Assembly (NCBI RefSeq): GCF_000478605.2
Contig: NZ_ASHX02000001.1
Span: 868,001 to 932,000 of the forward strand
DNA length: 64,000 nt
Origin: Streptomyces thermolilacinus SPC6
GTDB lineage: Bacteria; Actinomycetota; Actinomycetes; Streptomycetales; Streptomycetaceae
Direction: 5' to 3'
The notes under the pieces were generated by a model that was not told the DNA's origin, did not search any database, and was given only the letters and a program-made list of their open reading frames with translations. Within the stretch, counting starts at the first letter, position 1, and each line of letters begins with the position of its first letter. Position numbers and translations under genes: made by a program. This document shows, one piece after another, positions 33,256 to 41,557 of the stretch.

Positions 33256-34868
33256 CCCGCGACGACCACATATCCGGCCCCGGCGCCGCCCGCGAGGACG
33301 GTACGCGCCGCCACCGGACCGAACTCCCCGCGCCGCCCGGCGAGGTGGACGTCGCCGTCGCCGGGGACACCCACGGGGCGTACGCGCTGGGGAAGCTGAC
33401 CGCGGTCGTGCTGGACGCGCTCGCCGAGGGCGCCACCGTACGGGGCGGTCCGCTGCCCGGCGGCGGGCCCGGCGCGGTCGCCGAGCGGTTACGGGCCGCC
33501 TGCGCCCCCGTGCTCCCCGAGCACGGTACGGGCGCCGAGGAGGCCCTGCGCACCGTCGTACGGGCCGTCGCGGAGGGCGCCGCCGACCCGGCCGACCCCT
33601 GGTGCGCCGCCCATCTGCACTGCCCGCCCCTCGCGGTGGCCGCCGCGGCCGACCTGGCCGCGGCCGCCCTCAACCCGTCGATGGACTCCTGGGACCAGGC
33701 GCCCGCCGCCGCCGTCCTGGAACAGGAGGTCACCGCCGCGCTGGCCGCCCTCGTCTACCCCCGCGAGGCCTCGCCCGACGCGCTGATCACCAGCGGCGGC
33801 ACCGAGTCGAACCTCGTCGCCCTCCTCCTGGCCCGGGAACGGGCCCGCGCCGCCGGGGCGCCGGCCGTCCGGGTCGTGTGCGGCGCCAACGCCCACCACA
33901 GTGTGCGCCGCGCCGCCTGGATGCTGGACCTGCCCGCGCCCGTCACCGTCGAGTGCCCCGGCGGGCGGCTCGGCCCGGCGGCCGTCGAACGGGCCCTCAC
34001 CGAACTCGGCCCGGGAGCAGGGCCGGTCCTGGTGGTCGCCACCGCCGGGACCACCGACGAGGGCCTGATCGACCCGCTGCCCGAACTGGCCCGCGTGGCG
34101 GCCCGGCACGGCGCCGAACTGCACGTGGACGCCGCGTACGGCGGTCCGCTGCTGTTCAGCGACCGGCTCGCGCCGCTCCTCGACGGGCTGGACTCGGCCG
34201 TCTCCGTCACGTTCGACCTGCACAAACTGGGCTGGCAGCCGGTCGCCGCCGGGGTCCTCGCCGTCTCCCGCACGGAGCTGCTCGCCCCGCTCGCCCTGCG
34301 CGCCGACTACCTCAACGCCGACGACGACGAGGAGGCCGGGCTGCCCGACCTGCTGGGCCGCTCCATCCGTACGACGCGCCGCCCCGACGTGCTGAAGGTC
34401 GCCGCCACACTGCGGGCGCTGGGCCGCACCGGGCTCGGCGCGCTGGTCGAGCACTGCGTGGCCACCGCGCGGGAGTTCGCCGCGCTGGTGGACGCCCACC
34501 CCGCGCTGCGCCGCCACCCCGGCGAACCGGGCATCAGCACCGTGCTGTTCCGGCCCGTCGCGGCCGACTCGGCACCGCCCGCCGAGGGCGACGCGCTGGT
34601 GGCGGAGGTCCGCCGCAGGCTCCTCGCCGAGGGCCGGGCCGTCGTGGGGCGGGCCGTCGCCGAGGACGCCGGCGGCACCCGGCGGCTGTGGCTGAAGGCC
34701 ACCCTGCTCCACCCGCGCGCCACCGCGGACGACCTGGCCGGACTCCTCGGCCTGACCGCCGAGGCCGCGGGCGCCGTGGCCGCGGCGGGCGCCGCCGGCG
34801 TAGCAGGCGCCTCGGGCGCCGAGGCGGCCGCCCGCACCCCGCACGTACCGGAACCGGAAGGACCTTGA
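33252..34868 (+). CDS. L-2,4-diaminobutyrate decarboxylase (group II PLP decarboxylase)
   Basis: The 538-residue product carries the pyridoxal decarboxylase hallmarks: AHLHCPPLAVAAAADLA, NPSMDSWDQAP, TSGGTESNLVALLLARE, ELHVDAAYGGPLLFS and the PLP Lys325 in TFDLHKLGWQP. NPSMDSWDQ is characteristic of the RhbB-like branch that turns diaminobutyrate into 1,3-diaminopropane. It follows the aminotransferase directly with a GTGA overlap, which fits a two-step supply of diamine. A low-complexity Ala/Gly tail ends the protein. Confidence in family is high; the exact substrate rests on context. Confidence 0.9.
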   Translation: MTRDDHISGPGAAREDGTRRHRTELPAPPGEVDVAVAGDTHGAYALGKLTAVVLDALAEGATVRGGPLPGGGPGAVAERLRAACAPVLPEHGTGAEEALRTVVRAVAEGAADPADPWCAAHLHCPPLAVAAAADLAAAALNPSMDSWDQAPAAAVLEQEVTAALAALVYPREASPDALITSGGTESNLVALLLARERARAAGAPAVRVVCGANAHHSVRRAAWMLDLPAPVTVECPGGRLGPAAVERALTELGPGAGPVLVVATAGTTDEGLIDPLPELARVAARHGAELHVDAAYGGPLLFSDRLAPLLDGLDSAVSVTFDLHKLGWQPVAAGVLAVSRTELLAPLALRADYLNADDDEEAGLPDLLGRSIRTTRRPDVLKVAATLRALGRTGLGALVEHCVATAREFAALVDAHPALRRHPGEPGISTVLFRPVAADSAPPAEGDALVAEVRRRLLAEGRAVVGRAVAEDAGGTRRLWLKATLLHPRATADDLAGLLGLTAEAAGAVAAAGAAGVAGASGAEAAARTPHVPEPEGP

Positions 34869-36310
34869 TGACCACCGAGCAAGCCGCCGAGGAACCGACG
34901 ACCGTCGATCTGCTCGGCGTCGGCGCGGGACCGTTCAACCTGTCGCTGGCCGCCCTCGCCGACGGGGTGCCCGGCCTCGACGCCGTCTTCCTGGAGCAGC
35001 GGCCCGCGTTCCACTGGCACCCGGGGCTGCTGATCGAGGGCGCCACGCTCCAAGTGCCGTTCCTCGCCGACCTGGTGAGCCTCGTGGACCCGACGAGCCG
35101 CTGGTCGTTCCTCAACTACGTCCGTCTCCAGGAGCGGATGTTCCCGTTCTACTTCGCCGAGCGGTTCCACATCCCGCGCGCCGAGTACGACGCGTACTGC
35201 CGCTGGGTCAGCGAGAAGCTGCCGTCCCTGCGGTTCTCGCACCGGGCCGACGGCGTCCGCTGGGACGACGACCGGCAGGCGTACGAGGTCGAGTTCAGCC
35301 GCGTCGGCGCGGACGGCGCCGTCCTCACCACCGGCCGGATGTACGCCCGCCACCTGGCGCTCGGCGTCGGCACCGCCCCGCACGTGCCCGGACCGCTGCG
35401 GGAGCTGGCCGCCGACCCGGACGTGCCGGTGCTGCACTCCGCCGACTACCTCGCCCACCGCGACCGGCTGCGCGCCGCCGGGCACGTCACCGTCGTAGGC
35501 GCCGGGCAGTCGGGGGCGGAGGTGCTGCTCGACCTGCTGCGGGAGCGGCCCGAGGGGCGGGAGGGGCTGGCGTGGCTGGCGCGCACCCCGGCGTTCTCGC
35601 CGATGGAGTACAGCAAGCTCGGCCTGGAACACTTCACGCCCGACTACACCCGCTACTTCCACGGCCTGCCCGAGGCCACCCGCGACCGCCTGCTGCCCGC
35701 CCAGTGGCAGCTGTACAAGGGCATCAGCGCCGACACGCTCTCGGACATCCACGACGAGCTGTACCGGCGGGCCCTGACCGGCGGCTGGCCCGACGTCACC
35801 CTCACGCCCGGGGTCTCCGTCACCGCCGCCGCCCGCCGCGACGGCCGTGTCGAGCTGGCCCTCGAACACGGCGACGAGGGCTCGCGGGCCACCCTCGCCA
35901 CCGACGCCGTGGTCCTCGCCACCGGCTACGCGGAGCGCCCCGTGGACGGGCTGCTCGAACCGCTCGGCGCGCATCTGGCCCGGGACGGCTCCGGGCGGCC
36001 CCTCGTGGACCACGACCAGCGGCTGGTGCTGGACGACAAGGTGGGCGGCCGGGTGTTCGTGCAGAACGCCGAGCGGCACACCCACGGCGTCGGCGCCCCC
36101 GACCTGGGGCTCGCCGCGTGGCGCTCCGCCGTCATCCTCAACGCGCTGACGGGGCGGCCCGTCTACCCGCTGCCCCGCCGCACCGCGTTCACCACCTTCG
36201 GCCTCACCCCCGCCGACCGCGCCACGGCCGACGGCACCCACCACGCCCCCGCGAACACCGACCCCGCGGACACCGACCGCGCCCACGACGACCGGAAAGA
36301 GTGCGTATGA
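34868..36310 (+). CDS. Diamine/lysine N-monooxygenase (siderophore N-hydroxylase)
   Basis: The 480-residue flavoprotein begins with the FAD site LLGVGAGPFNLSLAALAD, continues with LQVPFLADLVSLVDPTSRWS and the NADPH site VTVVGAGQSGAEVLLDLL, and has the conserved FSPMEYSKLGLEHFTPDY and ATGYAE motifs of the IucD/RhbE/PvdA family. It hydroxylates the free amino group of a diamine or lysine using FAD, NADPH and O2. Given the preceding genes, 1,3-diaminopropane is the likely substrate (as for RhbE). It overlaps the decarboxylase by TGATG and the next gene by ATGA. The C-terminus ends in a hydrophilic Asp/Thr/His-rich tail. Confidence 0.93.
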   Translation: MTTEQAAEEPTTVDLLGVGAGPFNLSLAALADGVPGLDAVFLEQRPAFHWHPGLLIEGATLQVPFLADLVSLVDPTSRWSFLNYVRLQERMFPFYFAERFHIPRAEYDAYCRWVSEKLPSLRFSHRADGVRWDDDRQAYEVEFSRVGADGAVLTTGRMYARHLALGVGTAPHVPGPLRELAADPDVPVLHSADYLAHRDRLRAAGHVTVVGAGQSGAEVLLDLLRERPEGREGLAWLARTPAFSPMEYSKLGLEHFTPDYTRYFHGLPEATRDRLLPAQWQLYKGISADTLSDIHDELYRRALTGGWPDVTLTPGVSVTAAARRDGRVELALEHGDEGSRATLATDAVVLATGYAERPVDGLLEPLGAHLARDGSGRPLVDHDQRLVLDDKVGGRVFVQNAERHTHGVGAPDLGLAAWRSAVILNALTGRPVYPLPRRTAFTTFGLTPADRATADGTHHAPANTDPADTDRAHDDRKECV

Positions 36311-38031
36311 GCCAGACCCAGCCCCTGGACCCCGCCGCCGAGGCCGACCGGGCCGCGACCGACAACCTGCTGCGCTGCTGGGTGCGCGAGACCGGGGTAG
36401 AGCGGCCCGCCGACGACGTGCTGCGCCTGGAGCTGCGCGCCACCGGCACGGCCGTCGAGGCGCCCGTACGGTACTGGTCGCCCGTCGGCTGGCACCGGTT
36501 CGGGCCCGCCCGGCTGCCGTCCGGCGCACCCGCCTCCGCGACGGCGCTCGCCGCGCTGCTCGGCGTCGAGGCCGCGCACGGCGACCCGGCGTCCGTCGCC
36601 GACCTGACCGGCAGGGTCAGCGACTCCGTACGCCGCGTCACCGAGTTCGTACGGGTCCGGGCCGCCGTCCCCGACGACCCGGCGGGCACGACGCCGTTCC
36701 TCGCCGCCGAACAGGCCCTGATCACCGGGCATCCGCTGCACCCCACGCCCAAGAGCCGCGAGGGCCTCACCGACACGGAGGCCGCCCGCTACTCCCCCGA
36801 GACGCGCGGCGCGTTCGCGCTGCACTGGTTCGCCGCCGACCCGTCCGTCGTCAGCTCCGACTCGTCCCTGGAGCGGAGCGCCGAGGACCTCCTCGCCTCC
36901 TTCGCCGGTGAGGACCTGGCCCGGCCCGACGGCACGGTCCTCGTGCCCGCCCACCCGTGGCAGGCGCAGGACGCCGCGCACCGGCCCGCCGTACGGGCCC
37001 TGCTGGACGCCGGTCTGCTCCACGACCTGGGCCCGGCGGGCGCCGACTGGTCGCCCACCTCGTCCGTCCGGACGCTGTACCGGGCCGACGCGCCAGTGAT
37101 GCTGAAGTTCTCCCTGGGGCTGCGCATCACCAACTCCCGGCGCGAGAACATGCGCTCCGAGCTGCACCGGGGCCTCGCCGTGGACCGGCTCCTCACCGCC
37201 GGGCTGGCCCGGGCCCTGCACACGGAGCACCCCGGCTTCGCGGTCGTCCGCGACCCGGCGTGGCTCGCCGTGGACGCCAGGCCCGGCGGCGGGGACGGTA
37301 CGGGCCTGGACGTGGTGGTCCGCGCCAACCCGTTCCTCGCCGGCTCGGTGACGCAGGGCCTGTGCGTCGCCGGGCTCGTCTCGCCCCGCCCCGATCTGCC
37401 CGGCGGCCGCTCCCACCTGGCCGGGCTGGTGCACGGCATCGCCGGGCGGACCGGGCGGCCCGTCGCCGAGGTCGGCGAGGAGTGGTTCGCCCGGTACGCG
37501 GAGCACGTCGTCGCCCCGGTGCTGTGGCTGTACGCGACGTACGGTCTCGGCCTGGAGGCGCACCAGCAGAACACCCTCGTCGTGCTGGACGAGGACGGCT
37601 GGCCCGCGGGCGGCCGGTACCGCGACAACCAGGGCTACTACTTCTCCCCCGCCCGCAGCCACGCCCTGTACGCATGGGTGCCCGGCATCGGCAAGGACCT
37701 CGGCACGTACGTCGCGGACGAGGTGATCGACGAGCGGCTCGCCTACTACGTCGGCATCAACAACCTGCTGGGCCTCGTCGGGGCGCTCGGCTCGCAGGGC
37801 CTCGCCGACGAGACGCGGCTGCTGCGCCGCGCCGACCGGTTCCTCGCCTCGGCCGCGGCCGAGCACGGCGACCGGCTGCGGCTGGCGGCGCTGCTGCGGG
37901 ACGAGCCGAGCCTGCGCTGCAAGGCGAACCTGCTGACGCGGGTGCGCGGCATGGACGAGCTGACCGGCCCACTGGAGGCCCAGTCGGTGTACGTGGACAT
38001 CGCCAATCCCCTGGTGGAGGTGCGCGGGTGA
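36307..38031 (+). CDS. NIS synthetase, IucA/IucC family (first)
   Basis: The 574-residue protein contains the ATP-binding GHPLHPTPKSREG (residues 141-153), VPAHPWQAQD, LKFSLGLRITNSRRENMRSE and the C-terminal FhuF-like part with EAHQQNTLVVLDEDGWPAGG and DNQGYYFSP. These enzymes adenylate a carboxylate, usually of citrate, and condense it with an amine or hydroxylamine without a carrier protein. Within this operon it most resembles the RhbC-type partner of a two-synthetase system, the other being at 41554. It overlaps its neighbours by ATGA and GTGA. Confidence 0.93.
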   Translation: MSQTQPLDPAAEADRAATDNLLRCWVRETGVERPADDVLRLELRATGTAVEAPVRYWSPVGWHRFGPARLPSGAPASATALAALLGVEAAHGDPASVADLTGRVSDSVRRVTEFVRVRAAVPDDPAGTTPFLAAEQALITGHPLHPTPKSREGLTDTEAARYSPETRGAFALHWFAADPSVVSSDSSLERSAEDLLASFAGEDLARPDGTVLVPAHPWQAQDAAHRPAVRALLDAGLLHDLGPAGADWSPTSSVRTLYRADAPVMLKFSLGLRITNSRRENMRSELHRGLAVDRLLTAGLARALHTEHPGFAVVRDPAWLAVDARPGGGDGTGLDVVVRANPFLAGSVTQGLCVAGLVSPRPDLPGGRSHLAGLVHGIAGRTGRPVAEVGEEWFARYAEHVVAPVLWLYATYGLGLEAHQQNTLVVLDEDGWPAGGRYRDNQGYYFSPARSHALYAWVPGIGKDLGTYVADEVIDERLAYYVGINNLLGLVGALGSQGLADETRLLRRADRFLASAAAEHGDRLRLAALLRDEPSLRCKANLLTRVRGMDELTGPLEAQSVYVDIANPLVEVRG

Positions 38032-38579
38032 CGGGCGAGGACCTCGTCGGCGCCGGAGCGGCGCTGGAGCAGGGCGTGTTCACGCTGCGCGCCGTCAGCC
38101 CGGTGGCCGACGCGAAGCTCGTGCACGGGTGGATGAACGACCCGGAGGTGGCCGCGTTCTGGGAGCTGGCCCAGCCGGAGGAGCGGATCGCCGCCTACCT
38201 GCGCGAACAGGTCGGCAGCGCCCATTCCACGCCGTACATCGGCTGTGTGGACGGCACCCCGATGAGCTACTGGGAGGTGTACCGGGCCGACCTGGACCCG
38301 CTGCGCCACCACTACCCGGCCCGCACCCGCGACGTGGGGCTGCATCTGCTGGTCGGCCCGTCCGCGTACCGGGGCCGGGGGCTGGGCGCGGCGTTGCTGC
38401 GGGCCGTCTCCGACTGGCTGCTGCGCACCGACCCGTACGCCGAGCGGGTCGTCGCCGAGCCGGACGTCCGCAACGAGCGGTCCGTGCGGGTCTTCGAGCG
38501 GGCCGGGTTCCGGCTGGTGCGGCAGATCGACCTGCCGACGAAGCGGGCCGTGCTCATGGTCCGCGAGCGCGCGGCATGA
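38028..38579 (+). CDS. Siderophore N-acyltransferase (GNAT, IucB/RhbD type)
   Basis: The 183-residue protein follows the IucB/RhbD acetyltransferase pattern: VHGWMNDPEVAAFWELAQP at the N-terminal half, PMSYWEVYRADLDPL, the acetyl-CoA loop VGPSAYRGRGLGAALLRAV, and VAEPDVRNERSVRVFERAGF at the end. It should acetylate the N-hydroxylated diamine to give the hydroxamate iron ligand. The start GTG overlaps the upstream synthetase stop. Acyl-chain specificity (acetyl or longer) cannot be read from sequence. Confidence 0.92.
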   Translation: MTGEDLVGAGAALEQGVFTLRAVSPVADAKLVHGWMNDPEVAAFWELAQPEERIAAYLREQVGSAHSTPYIGCVDGTPMSYWEVYRADLDPLRHHYPARTRDVGLHLLVGPSAYRGRGLGAALLRAVSDWLLRTDPYAERVVAEPDVRNERSVRVFERAGFRLVRQIDLPTKRAVLMVRERAA

Positions 38580-39970
38580 CGGGGGCGCACGGACGCCCGG
38601 TGCTGCTGGCCGCGGCCGGGCTGCACATGGTGACCCAGTCGGCGCTCGCCCCGTTCTACCCGGCGCTGTTCCGTGCCGCGTACGGGGTGCGGGAACTGGC
38701 CGCGACGGGGCTGTTCCTGGTGGTGTGCCAGGTGTCGGCGGTCGTCGCGCTGCCCCTGTGGGGGCGGGCGACGCGCCGGGTGCCGCTGGCGCGGCTGGTG
38801 ACGGCCGGGCAGTCGGCGGCGGTGCTGCTGGCCGCCGGGCTGGTGCTGGCACCGTCGTACGCGGTCTTCACCGGGGTGTCCGTGCTGCTCGTGGCGGCGA
38901 AGGCGGTCGTGCTCCTCGCGTATCCGGGTCTCGCCCGGAGCCATCCGCGCGGGGTGCTGCCCGGTGTGGTGCAGTATGTGGCCGTGCTGCACGCCGCGTC
39001 GGTCGCGGCGACGCTGCTGGGCGGACTCGTCGTGTCCGTGCCCGACCCGAGGACGGCGCTGCCGCTGCTGGCGCTGCTTGAGGCGGTACTGCTGGTGGCG
39101 TGCCTGCGGCTGCTGCGGCCGGCCCGCGCCGAAGCGCACACCGGCCCGCCCGCCGGGACCGCCACCGGGGCCGGCGGCGGGGCGGTGGACGGGCCCGCCG
39201 GGGGTATCGCGGACGGTGCCGGGGGCCGTACCGGCGCGGCGGTGGGCGCGGTGTGGCGTCCCGCGCTGTACGTGCTGCTGACGGCCGTCGCCGTGTACGC
39301 GGCGCGGCCGTACTTCACCGAGTACGCGACCGGCGCGGGCGCGTCGGCGGCCACGGCCACGCTGCTGTTCGTGCTGCCGCACGTGGCGGTGCTGGCGCTG
39401 CTGCCCGCGGTCGCGCGGCTGCGGGCCCGGCTCGGCGGGAGACGGCTGCTGCGGTACGGGATGCTCGTCGCCGCCGCGGGCCTCGCCGTGCAGGCGGCCG
39501 TCACCGATCCCGGCTGGCTGGCCGTGACGCGGCTCGTGTTCGGGGCGGGCCTGGCGCTGGGCCAGGTCGCCCTGGACGAGCGGGTCATCGTCGCCACCGG
39601 GTCGGGCGCCGCGTACAGCGTGGTCGCCGTGGGGCAGACGGCGGGGCTGCTGCTCGCGCCGCTCGTCGCGACCGGCGCGGCGACCGCCGCCCTGTGGGCG
39701 CCCCTCCTGGTGGGTGGCGCCCTGCTGTGCGTCCTGGCGCTCGCCGCCCCGGTCGCGCCCGCGCCACCGGCCCGGCCCGCCGCCCTCCGGGACGCCTCGC
39801 GTGCCGTGCGCGCCGTTCCCCGTGTCCCGCTGCCGCACGGGCGGGAGCGGCTCACGGAGAGGGCGCGCGGGCGCGGGGCGGTGAGCGCGTTCGTCCTCCC
39901 GACCCCCGCTGAGGGCGCCCAGGTGGGGTTCCCCCGGCCGAGCGGGATCGAGCCCGAGACGAAGGAATGA
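38576..39970 (+). CDS. MFS transporter, probable siderophore exporter
   Basis: The 464-residue protein has about twelve hydrophobic segments. Between the two halves a Gly/Ala-rich cytoplasmic loop (GPPAGTATGAGGGAVDGPAG) replaces the usual central loop. The first half carries LPLWGRATRRVPLARLV, a version of the MFS loop 2-3 motif. Position inside the biosynthetic block, between acyltransferase and decarboxylase genes, argues for efflux of the finished siderophore. An Arg-rich C-terminal tail of about 60 residues extends beyond the last helix. Coupled upstream by ATGA. Confidence 0.85.
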   Translation: MTGAHGRPVLLAAAGLHMVTQSALAPFYPALFRAAYGVRELAATGLFLVVCQVSAVVALPLWGRATRRVPLARLVTAGQSAAVLLAAGLVLAPSYAVFTGVSVLLVAAKAVVLLAYPGLARSHPRGVLPGVVQYVAVLHAASVAATLLGGLVVSVPDPRTALPLLALLEAVLLVACLRLLRPARAEAHTGPPAGTATGAGGGAVDGPAGGIADGAGGRTGAAVGAVWRPALYVLLTAVAVYAARPYFTEYATGAGASAATATLLFVLPHVAVLALLPAVARLRARLGGRRLLRYGMLVAAAGLAVQAAVTDPGWLAVTRLVFGAGLALGQVALDERVIVATGSGAAYSVVAVGQTAGLLLAPLVATGAATAALWAPLLVGGALLCVLALAAPVAPAPPARPAALRDASRAVRAVPRVPLPHGRERLTERARGRGAVSAFVLPTPAEGAQVGFPRPSGIEPETKE

Positions 39971-39976
39971 CTTTCC

Positions 39977-41557
39977 ATGACTCTGCCCGGCAGTGCCCTT
40001 TCCGCCCCCGTCCCCGCCCCCACACCCGCCGCCACGGCCGCCCCGGCCTCCCCGCTGCTCGACCCCGGTCTGCTGGCCGCCGCGCCCGCCGGGCTCGCCG
40101 AAGTGCAGCGGCTCGTACGCGAGATCGTCCACGAGTGCGCCGACGCGCTGCGCGGGCGCGGCGGCCCGCTGCCCGCGCTCGGCCCGGAGGACCTGACCGG
40201 CCTGGTCGACGCCCAGTTCCCCGACGGTGTCGTGCCGCGCGCCGGTGCGGGGCGGGACGCCGTCCTCGCGCTCGCCCGGGCCTGCGCGGAGACCACCGTG
40301 GACCTCGCCGACCCGCGCGCCGCCGCGCACCTCCAGCCGCCGTCGCTGGCCGTCGCCGCCGCGGCCGACGTGCTGGCGGGGATCTTCAACGCGTCCGTGG
40401 ACACCTGGGACTCCGGCCCGTACGCCGTCGAGATCGAGCGGCGGCTCGTGAAGGGCCTGTGCGAACTCGCCGGGTACGGGCCCGACGCGGACGGTGTCCT
40501 CACGCCCGGCGGCAGCGCGTCCAACCTCCAGGCGCTGCTGATCGCCCGGGACACGGCGACGGCCAAGCTGCGGGACGTGCGCGGACGCGGCCTGGCCGGG
40601 TTCGGGCAGCGGCCGCTCGTGTACTGCTCCGAGCTGGCGCACTTCTCCGTCGCCCGCGCCTGCGCCGTCCTCGGGCTCGGCGAGGACGCGGTGCGCACCG
40701 TGCCCGTGGACGGGCGGCACCGGATGCGGCCCGAGGCGCTGGACGCCCTGCTGCGCCGCGCCGACCCGGACACGGACCTGCCCGTCGCCGTCGTCGCGAC
40801 CGCCGGGACGACCGACTACGGCTCGGTGGACCCACTGCCGGAGGTCGCCGCCGTCGTCCGCGAGCACGGCGTACGGCTGCACGTGGACGCCGCGTACGGG
40901 TGCGGCGCGCTGTTCTCCGAGCGGCTGCGGCCGCTGCTGGCCGGTGTCGAGGAGGCCGACACGGTCACCCTGGACCTGCACAAGACGGCCTGGCAGCCTG
41001 CCGCCGCGAGCGTCCTGCTGGCCCGCGACGCGGCGGACTTCGCGCCGACGACGGGGCTGCGGGTGGCGTACCTCAACCCGGACGACGACGGCGAGGCCGG
41101 GTACGACGGGCTGCTCGGCCTGTCGCTGCAGACGACCCGCCGCGCCGACGCGCTGAAGGTCGCGGCGACGTTCCTCGCGCTCGGCACCGACGGGGTCGGG
41201 GCGATGCTCGACGCCTGCCACGACCTGGCGCGGCACGCCGAGCGGTCCATAGCCGCGCACCCGCGTCTCGCGCTGACCGCCGGGGCGACCCTCTCCACGG
41301 TCGTCTTCCGGTACGTCACGGACGACCCGGCCGCGTCCGATCGCGTCAACGGGGCGCTGCGCCGCCGCCTGCTGCGCACCGGCGCGGCGCTGGTCGGACG
41401 GACCGACGCGCCAGGCGCCGACGGGCGCCCCGCCGTCCATCTGAAGCTCACCCTGCTGAACCCGCGGACCCGCGCCACGGACGTGGACGGCCTGCTCGAC
41501 GCGGTCGTCCGCGCGGGCCTGGCCGTCGAGGCCATCGAGGAAGGGAGCGTCGCATGA
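39977..41557 (+). CDS. Second group II PLP decarboxylase of the siderophore operon
   Basis: The 526-residue protein starts 7 nt after the exporter stop with AAGGA upstream. The N-terminus has a Pro/Ala-rich stretch, then AAHLQPPSLAVAAAADVLA, NASVDTWDSGPYAVEIERRL, LTPGGSASNLQALLIARD, LHVDAAYGCGALFSERL and PLP Lys336 in TLDLHKTAWQPAAASVLL. It is a paralogue of the decarboxylase at 33252 but differs in the active-site loop (NASVDTWDSGP against NPSMDSWDQAP), so it may accept a different amino acid such as lysine or ornithine, supplying a second diamine, or be an isoenzyme. It overlaps the next synthetase by ATGA. Confidence 0.87.
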   Translation: MTLPGSALSAPVPAPTPAATAAPASPLLDPGLLAAAPAGLAEVQRLVREIVHECADALRGRGGPLPALGPEDLTGLVDAQFPDGVVPRAGAGRDAVLALARACAETTVDLADPRAAAHLQPPSLAVAAAADVLAGIFNASVDTWDSGPYAVEIERRLVKGLCELAGYGPDADGVLTPGGSASNLQALLIARDTATAKLRDVRGRGLAGFGQRPLVYCSELAHFSVARACAVLGLGEDAVRTVPVDGRHRMRPEALDALLRRADPDTDLPVAVVATAGTTDYGSVDPLPEVAAVVREHGVRLHVDAAYGCGALFSERLRPLLAGVEEADTVTLDLHKTAWQPAAASVLLARDAADFAPTTGLRVAYLNPDDDGEAGYDGLLGLSLQTTRRADALKVAATFLALGTDGVGAMLDACHDLARHAERSIAAHPRLALTAGATLSTVVFRYVTDDPAASDRVNGALRRRLLRTGAALVGRTDAPGADGRPAVHLKLTLLNPRTRATDVDGLLDAVVRAGLAVEAIEEGSVA

